DNA of 64,000 bases from Sulfurivermis sp040755915 (GTDB taxonomy: Bacteria > Pseudomonadota > Gammaproteobacteria > Thiohalomonadales > Thiohalomonadaceae). Below the pieces are notes generated by a model. That model searched no databases and was not told where the DNA came from. It saw only the letters and a program-made list of their open reading frames with translations. The stretch is from the NCBI GenBank assembly GCA_040755915.1, contig JBFLWM010000017.1, forward strand, positions 1-64,000, in the 5' to 3' direction. Positions 25,576 through 34,345 of this stretch are shown here, piece after piece (position 1 is the stretch's first letter; each line of letters begins with the position of its first letter). Position numbers and translations under genes: made by a program.

Positions 25576-27015
25576 ATGAACGAAACCCTGAAGCAACGCA
25601 TCGCCGCCGCCCTGGGCAATGACCTGTCGCTGGTTGAAGCGGCCAGCCGCCCGGCGCCGGTGCGCCTGGTGGAGGCGGCGGGCACCACCATCGACGCCGA
25701 CGAGGAGGGCTTCCGCCGCCTCTCCGGCGACAAGCTGCGCGACCTCGGGCCGCTGACCCAGGCGCGCATGCAGAAGATGGCCGCGTACCTGTGGGAGGTG
25801 AACCTGGTCGCCAACCGCATCGTGGAATTGCAGGTGGCGTTCCTGCTGGCCGAGGGCGTGCGCCTGGAGGCCGGCGACGACGAGACGCAGGCGGTGCTGG
25901 ATCGGTTTTGGTTCGACCCGATCAATCAGATGGACCTCAAGCTAGCGAAGAAAGTGCGTGAGCTGGCGCTGTTCGGCGAGCAGTGCTGGCCGGCGTTCGT
26001 CAACGAGCACAACGGTCACGTTCGGCTGGGCTACCTGGACCCCTCGCAGATTGCCACGGTGGTCACCGACCCGGACAACGGCGAACAGCCCATCGGCATC
26101 GTGACGCAGAAGGACAAGCACGGCGCCAGCCGCCGCTACCGCGTCATCGTCAATGGGCCGGAGGATATCTTCACCCAGCGTACGCAGGCGATCCGCGCGA
26201 CGTTCGACGACGGCGATGCGTTCTATTTCCGCATCAACGACCTCTCCGCCGGCAGCCGCGGCCGCTCCGACCTGCTGGCGCAGATCGATTGGCTCGACGC
26301 CTACGATCAATTCCTGTTCGGCGAGGTGGACCGGGCACAGTTCCTGCGTGCGTTTCTGTGGGACGTGACGCTGACCGGCGCCACGCCGGACGAGGTGACG
26401 GAGCGGGCCAAGAAGATCGGCCCGCCCTCGCCCGGTTCGGTGCGCGTGCACAACGACGCCGAGAAGTGGGACGCCGTCACACCCGACCTCCAGGCCGGCG
26501 GTACCGCCGAGCATGCGCGCCTGTTCCGCAACCACATCCTGGGCGGCGCCAGCGTGCCGGAACATTGGTACGGCGGCGCCGCCGATGTCAACCGCGCCAC
26601 TGGCGATTCGATGGGCACGCCGACGTTCAAGCTGCTCTCCATGCGCCAGCGGTTCATCGGCGCGGCGCTGGAGAGCGTGGGCCTGTACGTGCTGCGGCAG
26701 TGGCACCTGGCGGCCAGCCGCGGCGAGCCGGATTTGAGCGATGAGCGTTTCGCGGTGACGGCGCAATGGCCGGAGATGACCGCACGCGACACCACCTCCT
26801 ACGCAGCGGCGTTGCAGCAGGTCGTGGTTGCGGTGGGCATGCTCATCGACCGTGGCCTGATCTCGGAGGAGCGCGGTCTGGTGATGGTGGAGGCCATCGC
26901 GGGCCGACTGGGCGTGCCGTTCGATGCTGCCACCGAGCTGGCGGCGGCGCGCGAGGATGCGCTGCGCCGGGCGGAGGCCGACGTGTTCCGCGACCCGGTG
27001 GGCGCCGACGAATGA
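25576..27015 (+). CDS. Portal protein (Mu gp29-like, DUF935)
   Basis: 479 residues. Features of DUF935 portals: LTQARMQKMAAYLWEVNLVA near residue 60, the YLDPSQIATVVTDPDN region, and VPEHWYGGAADVNRATGDSM. Start at ATG 25576 follows TAGGAG. Forms the portal ring for DNA entry and tail joining. Followed by a small overlapping ORF. Confidence 0.92.
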   Translation: MNETLKQRIAAALGNDLSLVEAASRPAPVRLVEAAGTTIDADEEGFRRLSGDKLRDLGPLTQARMQKMAAYLWEVNLVANRIVELQVAFLLAEGVRLEAGDDETQAVLDRFWFDPINQMDLKLAKKVRELALFGEQCWPAFVNEHNGHVRLGYLDPSQIATVVTDPDNGEQPIGIVTQKDKHGASRRYRVIVNGPEDIFTQRTQAIRATFDDGDAFYFRINDLSAGSRGRSDLLAQIDWLDAYDQFLFGEVDRAQFLRAFLWDVTLTGATPDEVTERAKKIGPPSPGSVRVHNDAEKWDAVTPDLQAGGTAEHARLFRNHILGGASVPEHWYGGAADVNRATGDSMGTPTFKLLSMRQRFIGAALESVGLYVLRQWHLAASRGEPDLSDERFAVTAQWPEMTARDTTSYAAALQQVVVAVGMLIDRGLISEERGLVMVEAIAGRLGVPFDAATELAAAREDALRRAEADVFRDPVGADE

Positions 27016-27128
27016 TCGAGGTGGACTACGGCGAATGGTGGTGGGATTACCGCCTGCTGCTGCGCGACATCGACGCACTGCTCGATGCGGTCGGCGCACC
27101 GAAGGACAAGCGGAGGATCGGGCGATGA
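27012..27128 (+). CDS. Small phage ORF, 38 aa
   Basis: MIEVDYGEWWWDYRLLLRDI start. The ATG overlaps the portal stop (ATGA), a sign of translational coupling. No family recognised; Trp-rich and acidic at the front. Confidence 0.45.
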   Translation: MIEVDYGEWWWDYRLLLRDIDALLDAVGAPKDKRRIGR

Positions 27129-27207
27129 CGGGCGGCCGCCGCAGCGGTCGCGTGTGCCGTTTGCCTCATCGCCCCGCCCCATCCGCCCGCGTTTTCGGCG
27201 ATCACCA

Positions 27208-27227
27208 CTTTATAAAGCTTTATAAAG
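27208..27227. repeat. AT-rich perfect palindrome
   Basis: CTTTATAAAGCTTTATAAAG: a 10-bp palindrome repeated twice, so the whole 20 bp is also palindromic. It stands out in GC-rich surroundings in the ~120-bp gap before the gp30-like head gene. It could be a protein-binding site or promoter element. Confidence 0.9.
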
Positions 27228-27246
27228 GGGTCTCAGGGGGATTGCG

Positions 27247-28140
27247 ATGAACGACCGGGAGCGCAATCGCCGTTTTCGCGCCGAGCAGGCCAAAATCCGC
27301 CGCGGGCAGACCCATCTCCAGCGTGATACGGCCAAGGAGGTCAAGCGCCTGCTCACCCTCGCCGCCGAGCGCATCAAGCAGCAGCTCAAGGCCAGCCCCA
27401 GCGAGTGGGAGGCGTGGTATCTGCCGCAGTTGCAGCGCGCGGTGCGCCAGGCGATGGATGAGATGAGCATGGAGGCCGGCACGCTGCTGCGCAACGGGGC
27501 GCGAGCCTCGTGGGAAAACGGCGTTGCGCTCATCGACGAGCCGATCAAGGCGGGCGGCGTCAACATCGCCGCCGCAATCCCCGAGGTGGATACGCGCCAG
27601 CTGATGGCGATGAGCGCGTTTCTTACCGACCGCGTCTCGGACATCTCCCTCACCGTCGCCAACCGCATCAACTCGGAACTGGGCCTGGTGATGATCGGCT
27701 CGCAGTCGGTGGGCGATGCGATCAACAAGGTCGACGGGCTGGTCGAGGGCGGCCGGACGCGGGCGATCAGCATCGTGCGCACCGAGCTGGGCCGGGCCTA
27801 CTCGATGGCGACGCAGCAACGCCAGGAGCAGGCGGCGGAGGTGCTTCCTGGAATGAAGAAGCAGTGGCGCCGCAGCGGCAAGCTGCATTCGCGGCCGGAA
27901 CATGATGCGGCAGATGGGCAGATCGTCGACGTGGATAAGCCGTTCATTGTCGGCGGCGTGCCGCTGATGTTTCCGCGCGACCCGGCCGCGCCCATCGGGG
28001 AAACCATCAACTGCGGCTGTGAGAGCCTGCCCTGGATGGAGAGCTGGGAGATGAGCACTCCCGGCCGCAAGCCGTTTACGGATGATGAAATGGCGCGGTC
28101 GCCGTTCCGCCGCGCCTTGCAGGATGCGATGGATCAATGA
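27247..28140 (+). CDS. Minor head/morphogenesis protein (Mu gp30 / SPP1 gp7-like)
   Basis: 297 residues. The C-terminal signature (SIVRTELGRAYSMATQQRQE, then HDAADGQIVDV, PFIVGGVPLMFPRDP and ETINCGCES) is the conserved Mu F-like head morphogenesis domain. Basic coiled-coil N-terminus. Works with portal and protease in prohead assembly. Confidence 0.9.
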   Translation: MNDRERNRRFRAEQAKIRRGQTHLQRDTAKEVKRLLTLAAERIKQQLKASPSEWEAWYLPQLQRAVRQAMDEMSMEAGTLLRNGARASWENGVALIDEPIKAGGVNIAAAIPEVDTRQLMAMSAFLTDRVSDISLTVANRINSELGLVMIGSQSVGDAINKVDGLVEGGRTRAISIVRTELGRAYSMATQQRQEQAAEVLPGMKKQWRRSGKLHSRPEHDAADGQIVDVDKPFIVGGVPLMFPRDPAAPIGETINCGCESLPWMESWEMSTPGRKPFTDDEMARSPFRRALQDAMDQ

Positions 28141-28310
28141 GTCGACCGCGCGAGCATCAGTACTGCGGCAAGGTGCCCTATGACAAGGCCGGCGCCATCC
28201 GCGCGCTGGTCAAGCTCAAGCAGCGCCGCCACGGCGGCATGACCGAACGCCGGCATTACTGGTGCCAGCAGTGCCGGGCGTATCATCTGACGAAGATGGA
28301 CGGGAACTGA
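28137..28310 (+). CDS. Small zinc-ribbon phage protein, 57 aa
   Basis: Starts MSRPREHQYCGKVPYDKAGA with ATG overlapping the previous stop, and ends with CQQCRAYHLTKMDGN. The Cys10 and CxxC arrangement with an intervening basic segment fits a zinc ribbon. Its TGA overlaps the ATG of the next gene, so it is embedded in a coupled operon. Confidence 0.7.
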   Translation: MSRPREHQYCGKVPYDKAGAIRALVKLKQRRHGGMTERRHYWCQQCRAYHLTKMDGN

Positions 28311-29005
28311 TGCAGAAAGACAACGAGAAGATCATCGACAAGATCAAGAAGTGCCTGGCGCTGTCCAGGAGCGCCAACGAGCACGAAGCCGAGGTGGCTC
28401 TGCGCCAGGCGCGGAAACTGATGGAGGCGCACGGCGTCACGGACCTGGACATTGAGGCGGCGGAGGCGCAGGAGCGACGCCGCAAGGCCGGGGCAAAGAC
28501 CAAGCCGAGCAACTGGGAAGCTGCACTGGCAAACCGCATTTCTGGCGCGTTCGGTTGTCGCCTGCTCTTCAGCGGCGGCTGGATGAAGCCCGGTGAATGG
28601 GTGTTCATCGGCTGCGGCTCCGCGCCGGAGATTGCGCAGTATGCGTTCGATGTATTGTTGCGCCAGGTAAAGCGGGCACGCGAGGAACACATCAAGGCCA
28701 AGCTGAAGCGGTGCAAAACGGCGACAAAGACCAGGCGCGCCGATCTGTTCTGCGAGGGTTGGGTGGTAGCCGTTGCGGGAAACATAGCCGCATTCGCGGG
28801 CAGCGAGACGCAGAGCAAGGCCCTCGACGCCTACATGGCAAAGCATTACCCTAGCACCCGCGATCTCGCCACGACTGATCGCAACGACGGCCGCCGCCTG
28901 CGTGACCATGAGCGCGACGACTACCACTCGGGCCGTCTGTCCGGCAAGGATGCGCACCTGCATCATGGCGTTTCCAGCGGCGGTATCCGGCCCGCACTCA
29001 AATAG
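28310..29005 (+). CDS. DUF2786-domain phage protein
   Basis: 231 residues. KIIDKIKKCLALSRSANEHE followed by EVALRQARKLMEAHGVTDLD is the DUF2786 signature. The C-terminal half (ALANRISGAFGCRLLF; GSAPEIAQYAFDVLLRQVKR) matches its usual partner domain. Such proteins are frequent in phages; function unknown. Its TAG stop overlaps the second late-promoter-like dyad. Confidence 0.8.
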   Translation: MQKDNEKIIDKIKKCLALSRSANEHEAEVALRQARKLMEAHGVTDLDIEAAEAQERRRKAGAKTKPSNWEAALANRISGAFGCRLLFSGGWMKPGEWVFIGCGSAPEIAQYAFDVLLRQVKRAREEHIKAKLKRCKTATKTRRADLFCEGWVVAVAGNIAAFAGSETQSKALDAYMAKHYPSTRDLATTDRNDGRRLRDHERDDYHSGRLSGKDAHLHHGVSSGGIRPALK

Positions 29006-29048
29006 TAACCCGAGTTAATACGCCCACCGCGCGACCCTCCCCTAGCAT
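29006..29048 (+). promoter_or_regulatory. Candidate phage late promoter, copy 2
   Basis: TAACCCGAGTTA (29006-29017) then ATACG, CTCCCC and TAGCAT (29043-29048). It shares 18 of 19 bases with the first half of the element at 21290; the second half differs by a ~6-bp insertion. It precedes the capsid genes. Confidence 0.55.
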
Positions 29049-29105
29049 GGCCTCCGTACTCGTTGCGGAGGTTGTTCCTCCGCGTTATCCACGACGGAGG
29101 AAGTC

Positions 29106-29387
29106 ATGTCCCAGCCGAACCCGAAGACCGCCGAACAGCCGAAGCCCAAGGGCGATCCGGGCGGCAGCTCGCCGATGACCGCCGCCGATGCGGCGAAGCT
29201 GGTCAAGCGCTCCGTGGTGAAAACCAAGGATGGCAAGTCGGTTCTCGACGAGAAGACCAAGCAGCCGCTCACCGAGCTGGCGCCCATCGATGCGAATGAG
29301 GTGATGGCGTTCGCCGACTACGGCGATCACGTTGTCGTGGTCACCACCAGCGGCGAGAAGTTGCGCGGCGAGAAGGGCGGCAAGTAA
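29106..29387 (+). CDS. Small phage head-region protein, 93 aa
   Basis: Pro/Lys-rich, disordered-looking N-terminus (MSQPNPKTAEQPKPKGDPGG) then a small mixed domain ending DYGDHVVVVTTSGEKLRGEK. Lies right after the putative late promoter and before the capsid polyprotein. Function unknown. Confidence 0.68.
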   Translation: MSQPNPKTAEQPKPKGDPGGSSPMTAADAAKLVKRSVVKTKDGKSVLDEKTKQPLTELAPIDANEVMAFADYGDHVVVVTTSGEKLRGEKGGK

Positions 29388-29390
29388 GCG

Positions 29391-31655
29391 ATGGCCGTCC
29401 GCATCCCGAAAGGCGGCCTGGTCGGCGAGCAGGCGTTCCGCGAGGCGACCAGCGAGCTGCGCGACGTGGTGGAGTTGGTGCGCCGTGCCCTGGTGGCGCG
29501 GTTGTGCGGCGCCGCCTCTGATTGCTGGGTCAGCATCGAGGCCGTGTTCCCGGAGCGCGTCATCGTGTCTCGCGACGCTCGCCTGTGGGCCTACGCCTAC
29601 ACCATCGGCTACGACAACCAGGTGCAGCTCGGCGAGGCCGTGGAGGTGACGCGCGAGTTCGCGCCTGTTGCGCCTGGTGCAGCGCCGATGCGCGAGACAC
29701 AGGGCGCGTTCCTGGAGGCCGCCGCCGACACCCAGGGCCTGAAGTGGCAGGTGCGCGTCATCAAGGCGGGCGCCTCGGGCAACAACAACTATTACCCCGA
29801 CACCGCGCTGCGCGAGGCCGTTCCGCTGTTCGATGGCGCCCGCGTGTTCGTCAAGTCCGACGCTGAACACCTCAACACCGAGGGCAAGGATTTCCGCAAC
29901 CTCATCGGCCGCCTCTCCGCTCCCCGCTTCGTCGAGGGCGCGAAGCGCGACACCGGCGAGATCCAGGCCACCCTGGAGCTGCTGGAGTCGGCCGGCGTCC
30001 ACACCAAACTGCTGGAGGCGTGGAACCGCGGCATGGCCGACCTGTTCGGTTTTTCCATCGACGCCAACGCGCAGAGCAAGAAGAACGGCCGTCTGCGCGA
30101 GGCCGTCAAGTTCACCAAGGTGCATTCGCTCGATCTGATCATCGAGCCGGGCGCCGGCGGCGAACTGATCCAACTCATCGAAGCAATCAACCCGGAGGCA
30201 CAAGCAGACATGAAACTGCGCGACCGCATGATCGAGGCCATCAAGAAGGCCAACAAGGGGAGCCTGCCTGCCGGGCTCGATATCGAGAACGATGAGGCGC
30301 TGGAGGCAGCGTTCCGCGAGGCCATTGCGAGCGACGAGAGCGGCCACGGCCGCAGCCCGGCGGCGGGAGAGCCCGCCGCCGGTGACGTCGTCACCCGCGA
30401 TGACCTGCGCATGATCGAGGCCCGCGCCGAGATGCGTGTGCTGATCGCCGAGAGCAACCTGCCCGACGTGGCCAAGCAGAAACTGCGCAAGCAGTTCGGC
30501 GGCATGGAGCGTTTCACCGAGGCGAGCGTTGCCGCCGCCATCACCGCCGAGCGCGACTACCTGGCACGTTTCACCGAGTCCGGCAAGCCGGTCGAGCTGG
30601 GCGGCGAAGGCCGCGTCCAGGCCGGCGAGGATCGCCGCGAGAAAGTGGGCGCGATGCTGGACGACTTCTTCGGCGGCAAGCTGTCGTCGTTCCGCGAATG
30701 CTACATCGACATCACCGGCGACAAGCGCGTCACCGGCCACCTGAAGGACTGCGACCAGGCGCGGCTGCGTGAGGCCATCGACACCACCCAGTTCGGCGAC
30801 GTGCTGGGCCTGGCCATCACCCGCCGCATGCTGGCCGACTACCGGGCGCCGTCCGTCTATGACATGTGGCGCAAGATCGTCAACGTGGTGCCGGTCAATG
30901 ACTTCCGTTCCCAGGAACGCACCCGTGTCGGCGGCTATGGCGATCTCGCCGCTGTGGCCGAAAAGGGTGCTTACCTGGCGGTGACCTCGCCGGACGACGA
31001 GAAGGCGAGCTACGCGGTAACCAAGCGCGGCGGACTGGAGACCGTCTCCCTGGAGGCGATCAAGAACGACGACGTCGGCGCCATTCGTCTGATCCCGACC
31101 AAGCTGTCGCGCGCCGCCAAGCGCACCCTGGGCAAGTTCGTGTTCGACTTCATCCGTACCAACCCGAACATTTACGACGGCACCGCGCTGTTCACCGTCG
31201 GCCACGGCAACCTGGGTGCCGCCGCCCTGGACGCCACCAGCCTGGCCGCGCGCCGCCTGGCGATGCTGAACCAGACCGAGCTGACCTCGGGCGAGCGCCT
31301 GGGTATCGGCCCGAAATACCTGATCGTGCCGAACGATCTGGAGCAGACCGGCGTCGACCTGTTCGCGCGCAACACCAACAACGACAAGTCGTTCATCAAT
31401 AGCCTGTCGCTGGAGGTGTTGCCGGTCTGGTATTGGACCGATGCCAACGATTGGGCGCTCGCCGCCGATCCGCTGGACATTCCGGGCCTGGAAATCGGCT
31501 TCCTGGACGGCAACGAAGAGCCGGAGCTGTTCATCCAGGATCTGCCCAACGCCGGCTCGCTGTTCAGCAACGACCAGGTCACCTACAAAATCCGTCATGT
31601 GTATGGCGGCAACGTGACCGACCACCGCGCCTTCGACAAGTCTGTGGTGGCGTAA
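29391..31655 (+). CDS. Prohead protease-scaffold-major capsid fusion protein
   Basis: 754 residues carrying three functions usually split between genes. About residues 110-270 look like a prohead protease (VRVIKAGASGNNNYYPD; GRLSAPRFVEG; FGFSIDANA; LDLIIEPGAGG). About 280-410 are charged and helical, like a scaffold. From about 420 to the end it is a Mu gpT-like major capsid subunit (DDFFGGKLSSFRECYIDITG; ADYRAPSVYDMWRKIVNVV; NAGSLFSNDQVTYKIRHVYG). No stop or frameshift separates the parts. Self-cleavage would be expected to release the capsid. Confidence 0.85.
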   Translation: MAVRIPKGGLVGEQAFREATSELRDVVELVRRALVARLCGAASDCWVSIEAVFPERVIVSRDARLWAYAYTIGYDNQVQLGEAVEVTREFAPVAPGAAPMRETQGAFLEAAADTQGLKWQVRVIKAGASGNNNYYPDTALREAVPLFDGARVFVKSDAEHLNTEGKDFRNLIGRLSAPRFVEGAKRDTGEIQATLELLESAGVHTKLLEAWNRGMADLFGFSIDANAQSKKNGRLREAVKFTKVHSLDLIIEPGAGGELIQLIEAINPEAQADMKLRDRMIEAIKKANKGSLPAGLDIENDEALEAAFREAIASDESGHGRSPAAGEPAAGDVVTRDDLRMIEARAEMRVLIAESNLPDVAKQKLRKQFGGMERFTEASVAAAITAERDYLARFTESGKPVELGGEGRVQAGEDRREKVGAMLDDFFGGKLSSFRECYIDITGDKRVTGHLKDCDQARLREAIDTTQFGDVLGLAITRRMLADYRAPSVYDMWRKIVNVVPVNDFRSQERTRVGGYGDLAAVAEKGAYLAVTSPDDEKASYAVTKRGGLETVSLEAIKNDDVGAIRLIPTKLSRAAKRTLGKFVFDFIRTNPNIYDGTALFTVGHGNLGAAALDATSLAARRLAMLNQTELTSGERLGIGPKYLIVPNDLEQTGVDLFARNTNNDKSFINSLSLEVLPVWYWTDANDWALAADPLDIPGLEIGFLDGNEEPELFIQDLPNAGSLFSNDQVTYKIRHVYGGNVTDHRAFDKSVVA

Positions 31656-31710
31656 GGGAAGGGATAACAACCAAGGGGCAGGGATGCCCCACCTATTTCC
31701 GGTGGCCGTG

Positions 31711-32388
31711 ATGCTGAGTGATTTCCAAACGTTGACCGACAGCCTGGTGCGCGATGAGGAGGGGAAGATATCCACCCCGCAGCGCGACCAGGCCATTGCC
31801 CTGGCCGTGGTGCGCTACGGTAAGGACCGGCCGCGCGAGCTGGTGGAAGACGCGACCGGCGACGGCACCCAGTATCTGGCGCTGCCCGCGCAATGGGAGG
31901 CCGGCATCTCCGGCCTGCGCGCCATCGAGTACCCCATCGGCGCGATTCCGCCGACCTACATCCAGCCGGGCTGCTGGGGCATCTACAACCTGCCGGGCGG
32001 CGTGCAGAAGATCGCCATGCAGCAGGGCATCGCGTTCGGTGCCGATGCACGGCTGACCTATACGGTGAGCCACACCGTTACTGACGTTGTCGATACCGTG
32101 CCGGTCACCAACCGCGAGGCGGTAGCCTGCTGGGCCGCCGCGCTGCTGTGCGACCAGCTCGCGGCGCTCTACTCGGGCACCTCCGACCCGACCATCCAGG
32201 CCGACAGCGTTCAGCACCAGAGCAAGGCGGCGGAGTTCGCCAAGCGCGGCAACTCGCTGCGCACCCGCTACTACAACGAGCTGGGCATCGACCCGAAGCG
32301 CAACGCCGCCGCCGGCGCCGTGGTCAATCTCGATCTGCCGAACAGCCTGGGTCAGGACCGCCTGACCCATCCGGCGAGGCTGCGCTGA
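31711..32388 (+). CDS. Head completion/connector-type protein, 225 aa
   Basis: Start taken at ATG 31711 (MLSDFQTLTDSLVRDE); an in-frame ATG at 31684 is possible. The N-terminal helix and YLALPAQWEAGISGLRAIEY region, and its position right after the capsid gene, fit a neck or connector protein. No family was certain. Confidence 0.65.
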   Translation: MLSDFQTLTDSLVRDEEGKISTPQRDQAIALAVVRYGKDRPRELVEDATGDGTQYLALPAQWEAGISGLRAIEYPIGAIPPTYIQPGCWGIYNLPGGVQKIAMQQGIAFGADARLTYTVSHTVTDVVDTVPVTNREAVACWAAALLCDQLAALYSGTSDPTIQADSVQHQSKAAEFAKRGNSLRTRYYNELGIDPKRNAAAGAVVNLDLPNSLGQDRLTHPARLR

Positions 32389-32903
32389 TGGCCGAGATTG
32401 CGGCCGTATCGCTGGACACTGCGCAGCTGGAGCGGCTGGGGCAGGCGTTTCGTGCGGCTCCGGCCATCGCGCGCGAGGAGTTCGGCAAGGGCCTGATGGA
32501 GGCCCTGCTGCTGGTCGAGCGCGAGGTGAAAGAAAACACGCCCACCGGCGTCACCTCGGCGCTGCGCGGGTCCGTCACCAGTCAGTTGCAGGGCGCTGCA
32601 GCAGGCGATGAGCTGCGCGGCAGAGTGTTCAGCAGCCTGGCGCATGCCGCGCCGGTGGAGCTGGGCACCAAGCCGCACTTCCCGCCTCTGGCGCCGCTGC
32701 GCGACTGGGTCATTGCTCGCCTCGGCGTGCCGGCGGCAGAGGCGGAATCAGTTGCGTTCCTGATTGCCCGCAAGATCGCCAGCAAGGGCACCACCGGCCA
32801 CCACATGTTCGAGCGCGGGCTGTCCGATACGTCGCGCCAGGTGCTGGATATTCTCGGCCGCGCCATCGACAGGATATTCGCGCGCCTCGGAGAGGCCGGC
32901 TGA
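32388..32903 (+). CDS. HK97 gp10-like neck/tail-completion protein
   Basis: 171 residues. EVKENTPTGVTSALRGSVTS, then VFSSLAHAAPVELGTKPHFP and HHMFERGLSDTSRQV, are the hallmarks of gp10-like tail-completion proteins. The start overlaps the previous stop. Joins head and tail. Confidence 0.78.
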   Translation: MAEIAAVSLDTAQLERLGQAFRAAPAIAREEFGKGLMEALLLVEREVKENTPTGVTSALRGSVTSQLQGAAAGDELRGRVFSSLAHAAPVELGTKPHFPPLAPLRDWVIARLGVPAAEAESVAFLIARKIASKGTTGHHMFERGLSDTSRQVLDILGRAIDRIFARLGEAG

Positions 32904-33382
32904 TGGCCACCCTGGCGCAAATCCGCGCGGCCATCAAGGCCGTCTTGGAGGGTGTTGCCGGCGTCGGCCAAGTGCATGAATACGAGCGCTACGCCACACG
33001 CGAGAAAGAGCTGCGCGATCTGTTCCTGGACGCCGGCAGCGGCCGGCTGCTCGGCTGGGTGTTCTACCGCGAGCGAACCAGCGAGCAGGAGTTGGACATC
33101 GGCGAGGTGCGCCGTCTGCACGCTTGGCGCATGTACGGATTCATGGGCCTGGACGACGCCAGCCAAACCGGCCTGCTGTTCGATGACCTGGTGGAGTTGG
33201 TAGCGGGGGCCTTCCGCGCCGATCCGACCCTGGGCGGGCTGGTGCTGGCTACCAAAGACTTGAATCAATCCCGCGGCGCGATGGGCCTCCAGGTGGAGCG
33301 CATCGAGCCGGTGATGTTCGGCGGCGTGTTGTGCCATCGCGCAACGCTGTCGCTGTTGACCGAAACCACCGAGGACATTTGA
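32903..33382 (+). CDS. Tail terminator-like protein, 159 aa
   Basis: MATLAQIRAAIKAVLEGVAG opening and a compact alpha/beta body (RRLHAWRMYGFMGLDDASQT; VERIEPVMFGGVLCHRATLS) fit the small proteins that cap siphovirus tails. Position between the gp10-like and tail tube genes supports this. Family call is by context. Confidence 0.6.
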   Translation: MATLAQIRAAIKAVLEGVAGVGQVHEYERYATREKELRDLFLDAGSGRLLGWVFYRERTSEQELDIGEVRRLHAWRMYGFMGLDDASQTGLLFDDLVELVAGAFRADPTLGGLVLATKDLNQSRGAMGLQVERIEPVMFGGVLCHRATLSLLTETTEDI

Positions 33383-33383
33383 T

Positions 33384-34343
33384 ATGCCTGACATGCTCAC
33401 TCGCCGCAAGGTGTTTACCGCGAAAGTCGAAGGGATCAAGGGCGTCGACGCCGTGCCCACCGTGGTCGATGACCTGATCATTCCCAACGGCGATCTCAAC
33501 GTCGCCGTGCCCACCGAGCAGGATGCCGGCGACGGCGACCTGAAGGGCACGTTCGGCCCCGGCGACTCCATCACCCTCAAGCAGGCGCTGCAAACGGAGA
33601 TCACCTCCCGCGTGCGCGGCCTCGGCCAGGGCGCCACCGCGCGCCTGGTGCCGGACCTGCATCCGCTGCTGCTCGGCTCGGGCCACAAGGTCACCACCAG
33701 CGGCGATGGCGCCGCTACACCGCGCAGCGCGCAGTACAAGCCCACCAGCAGCGCGGCCGAGCTGGCGTCGTTCTCGGCGTATGCCTACGAGGACGGCCTG
33801 CTGTACAAGCTGCTCGGCTGCGCCAACTCGCTGTCGTTCGAGGCGAGCATGGCGGTGCTGATGGCCAAGGCCAGCATCCAGGCGCCTTATGCCGTGCCCA
33901 CTGTCGTCGCGGTGCCGGCGGTGACGATGCCGGACGAGGAGATTTTCCGCATGACCGCCACGCTGTGCGCCGTCACCGAAGGAGGCGCGGCAGTGAAGAT
34001 CGGCTCGTTCACCTTCGACCCCGGCGTCGAGGTGCAGGAGGCCTACGAGACCGGCGCGCACTTCTTCGAGGTGGCGAACCGCAATCCGACCATCGCCATC
34101 GACCCGCGCGCGGTGGCCACCGCCGCCGACTGGAACGCGCTGACCAATGCGGCGTCTATCGCCATCGTGGCGACGTTCACCAACTCGCTCGGCGAGACGC
34201 TGGTGTTCAGCGCGCCGAAGTGCGTCCCGACCGAAGTGTCTGCCGGCGACCGCGCCGGCCGCATCACGCGCCAAAAGAAGTTCTCCCTCAAGGAGACCAC
34301 CGGCGACGATCAATACACCATCACCTGGACGAGCGTGCTCTAA
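33384..34343 (+). CDS. Major tail tube protein
   Basis: 319 residues; begins PDMLTRRKVFTAKVEGIKGV and later PDEEIFRMTATLCAVTEGGA, consistent with tail tube subunits of D3112/B3-type transposable siphophages. It precedes the tail-assembly chaperone, the canonical order. No sheath gene is present, implying a non-contractile tail. Confidence 0.75.
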   Translation: MPDMLTRRKVFTAKVEGIKGVDAVPTVVDDLIIPNGDLNVAVPTEQDAGDGDLKGTFGPGDSITLKQALQTEITSRVRGLGQGATARLVPDLHPLLLGSGHKVTTSGDGAATPRSAQYKPTSSAAELASFSAYAYEDGLLYKLLGCANSLSFEASMAVLMAKASIQAPYAVPTVVAVPAVTMPDEEIFRMTATLCAVTEGGAAVKIGSFTFDPGVEVQEAYETGAHFFEVANRNPTIAIDPRAVATAADWNALTNAASIAIVATFTNSLGETLVFSAPKCVPTEVSAGDRAGRITRQKKFSLKETTGDDQYTITWTSVL

Positions 34344-34345
34344 CT

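Noticed and set aside
29085..31796. 903-codon antisense frame over the capsid fusion gene
   Set aside because: Shadow of the sense gene. The sense frame has clear protease and gpT-type capsid features.
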